Below are positions 1 to 11,275 of a stretch of 64,000 bases of DNA, piece after piece. The notes beneath the pieces are model-generated. The model saw nothing but the letters and a program-made list of their open reading frames with translations. It searched no databases and was not told the DNA's origin. Origin of the DNA: Glandiceps talaboti (lineage: Eukaryota; Hemichordata; Enteropneusta; Spengelidae); contig NC_135553.1 of NCBI RefSeq assembly GCF_964340395.1, positions 18,600,501 through 18,664,500 of the forward strand, read 5' to 3'. Position numbers and translations under genes: made by a program. Every line of letters begins with the position of its first letter. The stretch's first letter is position 1.

Positions 1-177
1 TGTAACAATACACATGATCACAATCGCAGACATTGTATCTCTACTTGTACACGGGATCATGTAGGGAATTAGCTTAGTAGACGTCATCAGAGACAGGTTG
101 ATATCCACAGCCACAATAAACACAATTGGGACAGCAACGTACTTAGTGACAATATTTGCTCCGCCACGTCCACTCAT
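1..177 (-). CDS. Partial hydrophobic ORF at window edge, unidentified
   Basis: An ATG at 177 opens a minus-strand frame of 59 codons that runs off the window edge without a stop. It has two hydrophobic stretches (VAVPIVFIVAVDI near residues 15-27 and an Ile/Val-rich stretch at residues 50-59), which suits a membrane protein. An in-frame stop lies six codons upstream. I do not recognise a family. It could be an exon of another gene or a chance frame. Confidence 0.25.
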   Translation of the reverse strand, partial: MSGRGGANIVTKYVAVPIVFIVAVDINLSLMTSTKLIPYMIPCTSRDTMSAIVIMCIVT

Positions 178-2502
178 CTCTCGACAACGTGTCTAGCTAT
201 TCTGTCCTTCATGCTTATTCACTTGTTTGTTCTGATCGTGGATCTATTATTGAGATTTATGTGACGAATGCGAATGGTACCAAAACTAAGCCCCAATATT
301 CAATGTTGAAGCATGGAAGTATACTTCCATGGTTGAAGGAAATATTAAAGGTACGCTCTCAGCAGTAAAGGGGTATCCTTTCTGTAAACATGAGACCCCG
401 GCATTGCTCGGCACAACCTACAGCCGATATGGCCATGGATGTACAAGTGATCTGTAATACGTCCATGATCAGATCTACATGTTGACATGCACATACCTTT
501 TCCGATTACTCAAAATAACAGAATAACTTGGCATATTTGATACTCACCCATTAAGACCCTTATCCATCGTGTATGCTATGTAAGACATCCACTTTACAAA
601 TACTTGGTATATGTTTGCTGTCCCGATTTCAACGTAGTTTCTCGGATATTTGTCCGTTCAAATATTTCTGATGGTTAATAGAGAAGTGGCGGTATTCTGA
701 ACGTCCAAGTCTTGTCTCGACTCCTAATTACAATGTGCATACATTTAGGGTGCTGCATTGTTCGGAGCGACAGTAGGGGGTCGTCTTAGCGTCACATCTC
801 AACTCATTGGGAGGTATTTTGAATGAATTGCGAATTATTCATACTATGCTGATGTTACTTGTCAAACTGTTGCTAAGACAGTGGTAATTGTGGTTTTATT
901 TAGAGACAACAACCTGTTGATTTTGTCTATTATGTATTGTTCTATGGCGAGAGGTAGAACCCCGCGTGTTAAAAATGACGTAATACCGAGCAGTACAATC
1001 TGAACCAGTGTACGGGTATTTGTTGCAAACTAACTAAAAAAATGGACAATATACATGTATTACTGAATCTCCGAAACTTGCAGTAAACTACTTATTTATT
1101 TATTTAGTTATTGTTGATCACATCAATAGCTGTTGCGCGTCCACGACTTCATATCAAGAACCGCTTCTCATCAATTAAAGCGTTCTTTTAGTTTGGATAA
1201 ATCAAAAGTTATTTATCTTTCACAGCAGTTTTTTTAAAAGTTTGTTATAAACGCGCTAGTTTTACCCTTTCATAAATAACATTCTTCAAAAGGGAGTTCC
1301 GCTGTTGTGAGGACATTATCACGTGACAATAGCTTTATTGTCTGTGATCTGACGTTAAAATGTTTATGCAGTGATAAATTGTTTTCAATTCAATTCAATA
1401 CATACATTATACAGTGTGGTTTCTCTACAATATTCTTGTATAAATTAGGTACCTTGAATTAATCGAACTATTCTTAGTCCTACTTCTTTCATGGACTGTT
1501 ATTTGAACAAAATTGGCACTTACAATTCATATTGATTGGTGGTGACATTTATTTCAGAACTGTGCAGTGATTTGTGTGAAGTAGAATGACGTACATATAA
1601 TCCAACTATTGAAATTTTAATCAAAATTTGACATCTAAACCAGTTCTTAAGTGTGGCTATTCGAGTGAGAAACTCAACACTAGATGGACAATACACTTTG
1701 TTAGATTAAATCTGCTACGATGGTCCCGGTTTACTTCATTATCCATATTTCACACAGTCATGATCTGTGACTTTACTTTTTGTCTTTTCGTCTATTGTTG
1801 TTTACAACGCACGGGTTATACATGTGTTTGTCTCAGACACCTAAATCTTCATAAAGTGATATTTAGTTATGTGCTACGTGATGTATTACACATCTATGTA
1901 AAATATAACAATAAACAAATAAATATATAATTAGATCAATAAATAAATAAAAAGTTCGATATCTCAACCTTAGCTAAGAATTTCCGACAATATTTTTCAA
2001 ACATCGTAAAGACCGTGTTTATCCACACATATTTTGTCGAGTATGATCGCTTATCTTGGCTCATAGCTCTACGCGTTGGTCGTTTCAGTCACAGCAATTA
2101 TTCGGCAATTAGTAAATGAGTGTTTTAAATGTCATTAATATATTCCACAGTATGACATCAACGAAGTATGTCCGCATCGAAGATAAGAGTTCATATTTTC
2201 CTTTAGAGCAAATCCACATCTGTCATTCTATTTTATTCAAATTTACTTTGTGTCACTATTTTACGTTTTTGATTGATTCTTTCATAAATTTGTGCTTACT
2301 TATGGTTGTATTTTCACCAGCATTTGATAAATATAGGTATCAAAATGATATGGTTAGACGGCTGGCTCATTTCGCAAAAAGTAATGGAAAATCATTACTT
2401 GACCGAGTTATAAACGGCACAAAAAATGAAAGTTGTGTTTAAAATACAGGCCTCGAGACATATATAAAATTGAGATTCTGTTTTGAAACTGCAATAATAA
2501 TG
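178..2502. other. No confident gene; two weak plus-strand exon candidates
   Basis: AT-rich sequence with no recognisable domain. Two plus-strand stretches look exon-like: about 245-350, ending in an AAAG/GTACGC donor, and 2321-2442, preceded by a TTTTCACCAG acceptor and ending in TAA. Their simplest phases do not match each other (0 and 1), and neither peptide resembles a family I know. Confidence 0.4.
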
Positions 2503-2867
2503 TAAGGCCTAACAAAAAAACTGTGTGGTTCCGATTACGCTCAATTTTAGAATAGGTTTGGTAGATAGATTTTTTTATTTATTTTAATTTTTTTTTCATA
2601 TGTAAATGTCTAGTTCAGGAAGTTGTGTTTTCCGTTGTTTTCGATATGGTCTCTGTGTTATTGGTTTCTTCTCATCAGATGTACAGCCATTGCAGATTGA
2701 AAGAATAGTTTTACAGTTATCGCTTCGTTCCACTATTTCTTGCGAGACTTCACAATTTTCGTGATTTTATTTTTTGTCTCTCGAATACTTAAAAAAAAGT
2801 TTAGGGTCTGCGTGAAAAACTGGTGGGGTCGGGTAACCGGAACAAAACAATTTTTTTATTTGGCCTA
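2503..2867. mobile_element. MITE family 1, copy A
   Basis: A 365-bp non-coding element bounded by imperfect inverted ends of the form TAAGGCCTAA...TTGGTTC. It is related to 8490-8868 (opposite orientation) and 10211-10580. Shared internal landmarks include a Tyr/Phe-rich stretch before TTATTGGTTTCTTCTCATC. Its size, terminal inverted repeats and lack of ORF fit a non-autonomous DNA transposon; the superfamily is not determined. Confidence 0.6.
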
Positions 2868-4439
2868 AATAAAAGCACTGGGTTTTAAAAAGTTACCGAG
2901 TTTAGAGTATAGAATTACAATGATTTTGTTTGAGTCCAAAACGTACAAATTATTTACATGCATCAAAACTGTAGGTGTTGCCGACAAAACCCAATGTATA
3001 TAACGAGAAAGGCCCTGTTTGTAGTACAGAAACCTCGGTATCGTCTAGCGAGGGACATCAGTTGAAATCATATCCCTGCCATCTTCTGTACATCCTAGTT
3101 AACGTTGATAAAACAAGGAAAAATATCAAACCATACATGATGATGTTCATTATAGAACAGAATTATAGAAGGGCTTTGTTGTTAAACACCTAAGTGTTGA
3201 AATCTAAAAGAAAAGACGACAACATTCATTCATTCTTCACACTGCATCGATGTTAAATTTCGTGAAAATGATGCATTTTAAAGGTATTATTGGTGCTATT
3301 ACACTTCGATTTGAAAACTTTTCGTAAATACAAATACACTGATGTGCATCAATATAAATGTTAAAATGTAAACAACGACCACTTTTTGGTACGTCAATTA
3401 TTATCATTGGTGCGATTCCCTAAATAATTCTATTTCTTTGAAAATTTCTTGTAAGTACTTTAAGACAAATGTTTATAATCATGTGAACAACACTCATTCA
3501 TTTCTTTAGTTGTATAGTGATGATCTTTATCATTTGAATATTTATCTTTCCTCGGTAGCTGCGTCTTCTCTCAAGATTTCATTGAAGATCAGTCTTGAAT
3601 TTCGACAGTTTTAGGCGGGAATTCTTTACTGCAGATGGTGGCGAGATGATTATCATTGTCAGAATAGCATCCATTACACGAGTGTTGCTACCTAGGTCAA
3701 GAATAAAGGGGAGAACATATATTGTAGCTTATACCACGTCTTGATATTATGCATATTTACCAGTGGGGCTAGCTACCCATGACAACGTAAAAAGTTTCAA
3801 AACTATGAGTCAAATTCCCTCAGTTAAAGTGATCCAGTATTGTCATGTTTTTCCTTGACATATATAGACTACTTATACCATACCCAACGTGTATTATGTG
3901 AATTTTTACGACATACACTCACCTTGAAAAGATATTTGAAAAGGTTTGATTTTTCCTGGTTTCGAAAACTTTACCAACTTGTACCACCAGAGGGCTCATT
4001 TGAAGATGACAAAGCAATTATCGTTATCATCAGCTTAAGTTTGTTGTGTTTCGTGACCGATATAGTTGTGGCGGTCCCACCATGGTTATCGGTAATTTTG
4101 ACACGTTTTCATTTCTTCTTCTTTCAATTCATTCTTCTTCGGGAACAAACTATTGTGTTCCATAATTTTTTTACATAACAGGAAACTCCTTATACCACCA
4201 TTTCCTGTGTACATTATTTATTTTCTTTTCTCATTTAAGAAGCTCTTCGCCGGTGACTACTCTAAGAGGTAAGTCAGTACTTGTTTGTAAACACATTACG
4301 TCATAATACTTGTATTTTATGGCAGGACTGAAGCCCTTCATATCTCATATCACAGTTTTAAGTTGAAGATCTAGTGTTGTACTTTCACACGTTATGTTCG
4401 GTTATAGACCTAATTTTGTTCTTCATATTTTCACTTTTT
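2868..4439. other. No confident gene; one weak plus-strand exon candidate
   Basis: AT-rich and mostly featureless. A plus-strand stretch at 3991-4091 has a plausible acceptor (GTACCACCAG) and donor (TCG/GTAATT) and encodes one membrane-like segment (AIIVIISLSLLCFVTDIVV). No partner exon was found. Confidence 0.35.
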
Positions 4440-5165
4440 ATAGTGTTCATCTGTTATTACTTCCACACTTTGTAGTGTTCTGCTGTATATTTGTTTACTT
4501 CACACTTTGTAGAGTTCTGCTGTACATCTGTTATTACTTCCACACTTTGTAGAGTTCTGTTGTAGATCTGTTATTACTTCCACACTTTGTAGAGTTCTGT
4601 TGTAGATCTGTTATTACTTCCACACTTTGTAGAGTTCTGTTGTAGATCTGTTATTACTTCCACACTTTGTAGAGTTCTGTTGTAGATCTGTTATTACTTC
4701 CACACTTTGTAGAGTTCTGTTGTAGATCTGTCTACTTTCACAATTTGTAGTGTTCTATTGTAGATCTGTAATTACTTCCACTCTTTGTAGTGTTCTATTG
4801 TAGATCTGTTTACTTTTACACTTTGTAGTGTTCTGCTGTAGGTCTATTCCTACTTCCACTCTTTGTAGTGTTCTATTGTAGATCTGTTTACTTTTACACT
4901 TTGTAGTGTTCTGCTGTAGGTCTATTCCTACTTCCACTCTTTGTAGTGTTCTATTGTAGATCTGTTTACTTTTACACTTTGTAGTGTTCTGCTGTAGGTC
5001 TATTCCTACTTCCACTCTTTGTAGAGTTCTGTTGTAGAGCTGTTTACTTTTACACGTTGTAATGTTCTGTTGTAGATCTGATTTTTATCACTTGCACACT
5101 TTGTATTGTTTTGTTGCATACGAGATTGTGTTATTCCTTTCACACTTTGTTTTGTATGTTGTAGA
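4440..5165. repeat. 40-bp minisatellite with 78-bp higher-order dimer
   Basis: Imperfect tandem repeat with the core TTCTG(T/C)TGTAGATCTG ... CACTTTGTAG. The period is exactly 40 bp at about 4500-4730, then becomes a 78-bp dimer (period starts at 4801, 4879 and 4957). A minus-strand frame through the dimers gives a repeated 26-residue peptide, which follows from 78 being divisible by three. Confidence 0.85.
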
Positions 5166-6017
5166 TCTGATGTTGTTATTACGCGGTCTCTACACTTTTA
5201 AGTGGCCGGCATTTTGACGTTTTGGTCTAAATGCTGTCAAAGTCTTTCGCGTGTAGGTCGTCATAAACTTTCCAGTTGGTAACTATTGTCAATTGACTAT
5301 AGAAGTACATTGATTCGAATATTACTTTCTAAAACTAGTGTTCATTTCGCCGTGTGATATTGGTGATTGTTATTAATTAAGGTTATAACAAAATACTTTA
5401 AATGTTGAGACTCTTTATACAGACTAATTGCCGACGTTGGTTGGTTGGTGAATACGTTACATGAGAAGTGTCTCATTTTCATTTCGTAGTGCTTTTTCAT
5501 ATGAAATGTCAAACTCTCGTTTCGGTTTAAAAATTGTACTTTAGTTGCATAGTGTTCAAATGTAACTATTACACTCAAAATGTACAGGAATGTTGCGTAT
5601 AGAAGGTTAGAAGATAAGGAATATGCAAGCAAATAAAGAGAGTTATGGGTAAAATAGTGTACAGTGTGTTGCAGGTACACCAGTCCTGTAATTGTTGAAT
5701 CAAATGGTGCTAGTCTAAGTCGTTGTGGTTGTTGATTCTTGTGTCAATATAACGGTAAAAATTTCGATGTTCTATTTATATATTATGCATAATTATGTAA
5801 ATTCCGTGCCACGTGGCTGTCTCCATGGGATTGCAAATTCGGCGCTATTGTGCGGTAGCATTGTCTGCATTGATAAAGGCAGCCCATGTTGTGAAACTGG
5901 CGTGTGCGTATATAGATGCAGTAGATGTGGCAGTCTTCTAGTTCACGAAATGGGTGCATGGATATATTTTCCCAATCTATGTATCTTAGATATGAAAAAA
6001 GTCCTCAAGTCAGTGTA
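5166..6017. other. No gene seen; possible 3' flank of the polycystin-like gene
   Basis: Lies downstream of the last visible exon of the minus-strand gene. I searched for a further polycystin exon (TM6 to TM11 channel part) and found none, and no convincing minus-strand poly(A) signal near 6018. Confidence 0.4.
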
Positions 6018-6203
6018 TCACACAGTAGTATGGCTACATTTTGGGTCTACGGATTGACACGAATCATTGGTAACCACCACATCGGGTACACGAACAGTGT
6101 TCATCATGAGATACCCTTGTCGGAATTCTCCGTCATCTTCTGATTCAAATGGCTTTTTTAACAGCTTAAACACAGCAGACATGGCGATTGCTATGATCAC
6201 AGA
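6018..6203 (-). CDS. Polycystin-1-like: exon after TM5, possible last exon
   Basis: The acceptor TTTACAG is at 6204-6210 and the exon joins the 6543-7197 exon in phase 0. It continues the family pattern DPVK-SVIIAIAMSAVFKLLKKP, the cytosolic end of the fifth membrane segment. The frame then runs through an acidic tail (ESEDDGEF) to a TGA at 6020-6018, 62 residues in all. Polycystin-1 relatives normally continue with a second block of membrane segments and a PKD-channel domain, which I cannot find downstream. Either the gene ends here as a short form, or an unrecognised donor inside this exon leads to exons I missed or that lie outside the window. The acceptor and first 20 residues are solid; the 3' end is not. 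Confidence 0.6.
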   Translation of the reverse strand, partial: SVIIAIAMSAVFKLLKKPFESEDDGEFRQGYLMMNTVRVPDVVVTNDSCQSVDPKCSHTTV

Positions 6204-6542
6204 CTGTAAAGTGAAAGAAAGACATAGCTACGATTAAGAATGCAAGTTCTACAAAAATGGTAGAATGCGAGTTCTGCAAAATAACACCATAAGATACACG
6301 CATGCGTTGATCGAAAAATGGTACTCCAGTTACACTAGTCGAGTTTTAACATGGTGACATTCAAAACCAAGCTTTCGCTCAAAATTTCAACTTTCCACTA
6401 TACTACCTACATATATTATTGACCATAATTAAGACATACAATGTGTTTTTAAAAAATAAATAATTGACAAACCTTTAGTGAATAAATATTTGGTTATCTC
6501 AGTTTAATCTACTTCCGAACGTCAAATCTATTCTATTATTAC

Positions 6543-7197
6543 CTTTACAGGATCGATGAGGACTGCAGACATTGTGAACGATGTAACTATGGACACTAGC
6601 CACTCCTTGGAGAGTTCTGGTCCCCACTGTAGACTGTATAATACCACAAAGAATACTGACAAGAAGGCTGATACAAACACCATCAGCCAACCTAAAACTC
6701 TTGGGAGACAGTACTTTATTCCAGCAGTCTTTCCGGATCCATTGTCGACATCGGCTTTATTGCCTGCAAAGGGCGATACAGCATTGTCTCGTTTAGCTTT
6801 CAGAAACAACTTGGTCATTATCAACGAAGGAGGTATTGTTATGAGAGAACTGATGACAGCAATGTAGATTGTACCCAGGGTAACCTGGAATGACCCATGG
6901 CCAATTGCTCTGGTGTCCACCACTTTGTCTTCTGTGCTGTAGAACATTGCGCTGGTTAACATGGACAAACACATTGCGGCGGCAATGCATGATAGGCGTT
7001 GTACCCTGGTGAAGTTGCTTGGCAACTGTCTACTGATGACTGATCCCCATAAATAGTCGTCGAAAATCTGCTTACGTACATTGTTAGACAGTAAATGCTT
7101 AAAGCTCCATTTTGAGTCATCTTCTGCCACTTTTATGACTCTGTTCAATTCTTGATTCTTTCCTTTCCCGAACCATTTGTAGCAAACAAAGTCATAT
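6543..7197 (-). CDS. Polycystin-1-like: membrane segments TM2-TM5
   Basis: A 655-nt exon, phase 2 in and phase 0 out, with acceptor TTATAG and donor GTAATA. It opens with RYDFVCYKWF and a basic/acidic linker, then the family-typical block FKHLL...NFTRVQRLSC that precedes the second membrane helix of polycystin-1 proteins. Four hydrophobic helices follow: LSCIAAAMCLSMLTSAMFY, an Ile/Val-rich stretch after TLGTIY, WLMVFVSAFLSVFFVVLY, and WLVSIVTSFTMSAVL leading into DPVK. This is the first membrane block after the PLAT domain, embedded in the plasma or ciliary membrane in known relatives. Splice phases agree with both neighbours. Assignment to the polycystin-1/PKD1L family is confident; the subfamily is not. 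Confidence 0.9.
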
Positions 7198-7582
7198 CTA
7201 TAACAAAGACAGTGGTACAGTAACAGCAAAGGGTAACTTGCTATAGACCTTGCTTGGTCTATTAGTAAGATTCTGTAGATATTACAAGAGCCACACTACA
7301 TTGTATTGATACTGAAATCATCATAAGTACGATTGTTGCAAGTTGGACTGATTTCTACAAATTGTATCGCACACATAGCTATCACATGACACCTATGATT
7401 GGGACAACATAGCAGGGTCTATAATTATCGTTTGTTAATTTTGGAACGGAGGGTTCTGTTGGGTCATAGAGCCAGTGTCTGAATATTAGGGAATTACCAC
7501 AATTAAACAGTGATGGCATGAGAAACACAACAAACAAAATAACAGAAATAAACTCTAGCCACAAGCAACTAATATTGAACTA

Positions 7583-7858
7583 AGGTGGTGCTGGTGCTGG
7601 TGTCGGTAGTGCTGGTGCACGTGGTGCTGGTACTGGTGGTGGCGATGGTGCTGGTTTTGGTGAAGCTGGTGGTACTGGTGGTACCGATGCTGCTGCTGGT
7701 ACTGGTGAAGCTGGTGTTTTTCCCGGTGCTGGTGGTACTGGAGGTACCGGTGCTGCTGCTGCTACTGGTGGTGCTGATATTGGTGGTGCTGGCGCAGGTG
7801 GTTCTGGTTCTGGGAGTGCTGGTGCTGGTACTGGTGGCACTGATGGTAACGGCGGTGG
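7583..7858. repeat. Intronic (GGTGCTGGT)n-like GC-rich minisatellite
   Basis: Imperfect 9-bp-based repeat of GGTGCTGGT and variants. It lies in the intron between the second PLAT exon and the TM2-TM5 exon. The minus strand reads as a Pro/Ala peptide, but retaining the intron would meet a TAA straight after the PLAT exon, so it is not coding in the gene's frame. Confidence 0.85.
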
Positions 7859-7875
7859 CTCAGATGTTAGCTTAC

Positions 7876-8036
7876 CTTTCTTCTGTCTTCAAATCAACAA
7901 CTTCGATTCTATCCAGGAACCAGGGATCATAACCAACAGTTTTTGACTCGCTGATCTCAACTGAGATGTTCTCCAGTGAACCAAGATCCTCTGAGACAGA
8001 CACCAGTAGACTGTGAATACTTCCAGATTTAAATCT
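7876..8036 (-). CDS. Polycystin-1-like: PLAT domain, second half
   Basis: A 161-nt exon, phase 0 in and phase 2 out (acceptor GTTATAG, donor GTAAGC). It encodes RFKSGSIHSLLVSVSEDLG, then a strand of the beta sandwich and DPWFLDRIEVVDLKTEE. This is the C-terminal half of a PLAT/LH2 domain: the F..GS...L pattern, the LG...I turn and the conserved WFL..IEV.DL motif are all present. PLAT domains are beta sandwiches that bind lipids or proteins, and in polycystin-1 relatives this one forms the first cytosolic loop. The phase-2 end pairs with the one-base start of the next exon to make Arg, which supports both junctions. Confidence 0.92.
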
Positions 8037-8489
8037 CTATAACACAAAACAAAGTTAACTTTATTTTACGTATATATTTTAAATTTAAAGAAAAATAACT
8101 AGAGTATAGCAATATTAAAGGTATAATGATTTCCAGAGATACCAGACAAAGTGATGACACGTCATTTGTCCAGTGTCGTATTTCTAGCTTTCATACACAT
8201 TGGCTAATGATTTCCATAGTTACCAGACAAACTAGAAATACCTGTCTCTAGAATGTATCAATATTGTAACCCATTTAGTTCACAATGAGTACATGCAGTT
8301 GGGTAAGGGGTATTTATTTTATCCGTAAGTTGTACTGGGTGCCCATCTCTTTCGTACATGTACCTCTCCTAAATTGTCACCGTTTGATTAAAACCAATCT
8401 GAGTGTTATTTTATGGCACAAAAGTGACAGTTTTGTGTTATTTTCTTATGAGTAAGTGTGTTGAAGGGTAGATCAGTTCACTTGCTGTT

Positions 8490-8868
8490 AGGCCTAAAAA
8501 CAATTGTTTGGTTCCGGTTATCCGACCTCACCTAGTTTCTTACGCCGACCCTAAACTTTCTTTTACGTATCCGAGGAGAAAATAGTGAAATCGTATGAAG
8601 TCTCGCAAGAAATAGTGGACGTGGAAACTGTCATCAACTTAAAAAGACAATATAAAAATGTTCTTCCAATCTGTAATGGCTGTACATCTGATGAGAAGAA
8701 ACCAATAACACAGAGACCATATGGAAAACAACGTAAAACATAACTACCTGAACTAGACACTCACGTATGAAAAAAATATTAAAATAAAATAAAAGACAAA
8801 AATCGACCTATTCCATCTATTCTAAAATTGAGTGTATTCGGAACCACACACTTTTTTTGTAAGGCCTT
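8490..8868. mobile_element. MITE family 1, copy B (inverted)
   Basis: Second copy of the element at 2503-2867, in opposite orientation, inside the intron between the two PLAT exons. Ends are TTAGGCCTAAAAACAATTG and, on the other strand, CTAAGGCCTTACAAAAAAAG. No ORF of note. Confidence 0.65.
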
Positions 8869-9099
8869 AGATAGAGTATTATCATCATATGCATGCTGTG
8901 CCCGGGGGTCGCCAACTTAAGGAATTTGGACAGTACAGTGATACAGATTTACAAATTAATTACTTTTACGATAGGGATCCGATTTGTGTATCCACAACAA
9001 TAAATTCAGTGTTGGTCTGCCTATTTTGTTAGCTGTTTTGTTAGTGAGAATTGACATTTCACGTACTTTTAAAATTACATTGCATCAATGCATTCTTAC

Positions 9100-9273
9100 C
9101 AAGCGTTTGTCTTTGTCCATTAACTGAAAAATATTGCTTAGACCATTTTCACCTTCTATCTCCATCATAATATCACAGGCTGTTCCCGAACCAGGTTTCA
9201 ATCCCGTAAACACACTGATACGGTAAAAATACGCATCACCTTCTTTGTTGTCCAGTGCAGGAGAAGCGATCCA
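9100..9273 (-). CDS. Polycystin-1-like: PLAT domain, first half
   Basis: A 174-nt exon, phase 0 to phase 0 (acceptor TCAATAG, donor GTAAGA), 58 residues. It begins WIASPALDNKEGDAYFYR, matching the short linker after TM1 in polycystin-1 proteins, then ISVFTGLKPGSGTACDIMME, the first strands of the PLAT domain with the hallmark V.TG....GT. pattern. It ends NIFQLMDKDKRL, where the next exon continues with RFKSGS. The PLAT domain is therefore split across two exons with a phase-0 intron of about 1.06 kb that has been invaded by MITE copy B. Confidence 0.92.
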
Positions 9274-9623
9274 CTATTGAAGAAAGGAGATTTATTCAAT
9301 TACATGGCGAAGGACGCTGTGCTCATGAACATGGAAAATAGTGTTAATAGCATTGGAGTATGTGTACACAGACGATTAGACAGTCTGACAGACTCACAGA
9401 CAGCGACTCTAACACCGTGGTCCAGTTGTGCTCAATTGAAAATGGACATAGTCTAAATCCAATTAATCGTATTTCCATAATCGCAAGTGAAAATCTCTAT
9501 GATTTTGGAACTATTAATCTCATTTGCATAATCACACATGAAAACGTTGTTGTTTCACAGTTCACGACATATGGTAAGGATAAGGTATTACACTGCGTTT
9601 TCAAACATCGTATGGATACTTAC

Positions 9624-9854
9624 ATTGATAAGGTCCTGTTTGTCTTTCTTTCTCAACACATATACCAACAACAGGTATACAGCAAACAGAGCAGACATCG
9701 TGATCAGTACGATGGAATTATCAGGCGTTAATTCTACGCTGAACACGAAATCAAAGTCGATCTCATTAACGGGAACAACGAAGTCTTCCCTTGTGAACGA
9801 TGTCAGATGATCGAAGTGACATGCTGGAAGGGTTTCACCGGGAGATGGCACAGG
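9624..9854 (-). CDS. Polycystin-1-like: GPS cleavage motif, end of GAIN, and TM1
   Basis: A 231-nt exon, phase 0 to phase 0 (acceptor TTTACAG, donor GTAAGT), 77 residues. LPACHFDHLTSF is the C-terminal half of a GPS motif, where GAIN domains cut themselves between Leu and Thr of HLT. The last GAIN strand follows, then NSIVLITMSALFAVYLLLVY, the first membrane helix, and the basic stop-transfer sequence VLRKKDKQD. The CxC usually seen just before HLT reads CHF here, so one of the four GPS cysteines is missing. The exon joins the other GPS half (10689-10810) in phase 0. Confidence 0.92.
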
Positions 9855-10210
9855 CTGTAAAATTAGTAACAATAAAGACAATACTGCTGTGTTATCACAC
9901 AATACTAGTACTTTGTTGTATGAATTATTAGTGAGTTCGTTAGTGATTGCTTTATGGTGCAATAACATGCTGAATCTGAGTCAGAATTATACAATAACTT
10001 TTGACATTCTAAAGGCGGCTCCGTCCAATCGTCATTTACTAACAACAGCCTATATTGTAAAGAAACATTAAGGAACATATTTTTTACAATCACTATGATT
10101 GAAGTAAGTTCTTAGATTGAAAAGAAATGATCAAAGTAAAGCTAAATACGTTGCATGTATATACTCCAAGTTGTAAGCTGATGTAGTTTTCATTTGCATT
10201 CTCTTCACAT

Positions 10211-10580
10211 TAGGCCTTAAAAATTGTGTGGTTCCGATTACACTCAATGTTAGAATAGGCGGGGTAGTTAGAATTTTTATTTTAATTCCCCCCCCCCCCC
10301 ATGTGTTAGTGTTTAGTTCGGTTAGTTATGTTTTCCGTTGTTTTCCATATAGTTTTTGTGTTATTGGTTTCTTCTCATCAGATTTACAGATTGGAAGAAG
10401 AACAGTTTAATATTGTCTTTTTAAGTTGATATCAGTTTCCGTATCCACTATTTCTCGCGAGACTTCACATACAATTTTCGCAATTTTCTTTTCTCGAATA
10501 TGTAAAAGAAAGTTTAGGGTCGGTAGTGAAAAGCTAGGTGGGCCCAGATAATCAGAACCAAACAATTGTTTAGGCCTTAT
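10211..10580. mobile_element. MITE family 1, copy C
   Basis: Third copy of the family, with clear inverted ends: TAGGCCTTAAAAATTGTGTG on the left, and TAAGGCCTAAACAATTGTTT when the right end is read on the minus strand. A poly-C run (about 14 C) interrupts it near 10290. It lies in the intron between the two GPS exons. Confidence 0.7.
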
Positions 10581-10688
10581 AATAACATGGTATTGTTGTT
10601 GTAAGAACTGACTAGTAAGGAGTTCATATTTAATATTTGTAATATAAGCCTTAAATATTAAACTTTAGTAGACGCACTAGGCACTTAC

Positions 10689-10810
10689 CCAACATCCATC
10701 TGACTCCCAGCTTTCCGTGTAAATGTTCCAGTACACACAGGTAGACAACACAACACCCAGTGTTACTGAATTTGAGACGCTGTCATTAGTACCAGTAGCC
10801 TTCTCAGACT
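10689..10810 (-). CDS. Polycystin-1-like: GPS motif, N-terminal half
   Basis: A 122-nt exon, phase 1 in and phase 0 out (acceptor TTTAG, donor GTAAGT). After a Ser/Thr linker it encodes VTLGVVLSTCVYWNIYTESW and then the closing ESDGCW. The CVYW...W...GC pattern is the first half of the GPS motif, the autoproteolytic site shared by polycystin-1 proteins and adhesion GPCRs. The HLT cleavage triad half is on the next exon, so the motif is split by a phase-0 intron, which also carries MITE copy C. Confidence 0.92.
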
Positions 10811-11275
10811 CTAAACAAATAAAATTGAGATATAAAATGAAATTTGCAATTGCTATATTTGTCAGTAGTTGCACCAAATGTGTTTTTCACTGAAAACCTG
10901 ACATCTGTTCCTATAAAGATAATGGTCGAATTTGACTTTATAAATTATCTTGTACACATCATCGAGTTAGCGAAATTGGCAGTTGAAGTTAGTTTAAAAG
11001 AAATGTGTGAATTTAATCTTTTCATTTTGCCAGAAAAAAATGCCTTTTCCTTCATATTGTCTCGCTATGAAAACAAATCCCAATGTAGTAAGAAAGGAAA
11101 CAAACAAACAAACAAACACAGTGTTTATTGTGGAGGGTCGACCATAAAGGCCAATGCATTGTAGCAATGCCTATGTAGTTAGTGGCCTCTAAGTAAGTGA
11201 TAGTGTTGTGCAAATATGTCTAATTTTCTAAAACGCAAACCTGATTTTTATGCGTTCCTAAGATAAGTTAAGTAC

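Noticed and set aside
4755-5015. ORF with a 26-residue repeat
   Set aside because: Consequence of a 78-bp tandem repeat in an AT-rich non-coding region; no splice or domain support.
6528-7229. Taking the 233-codon ORF as a complete small membrane protein
   Set aside because: Its ends are intron read-through; splice sites and phase place it as an internal exon of the polycystin-like gene.
7580-7840. Pro/Ala-rich 86-codon ORF
   Set aside because: Lies wholly in an intron between two well-supported exons; the retained intron has an in-frame stop at once.
9360-9731. 123- and 90-codon plus-strand ORFs
   Set aside because: Partly antisense to the GPS/TM1 exon, whose minus-strand coding evidence is strong.
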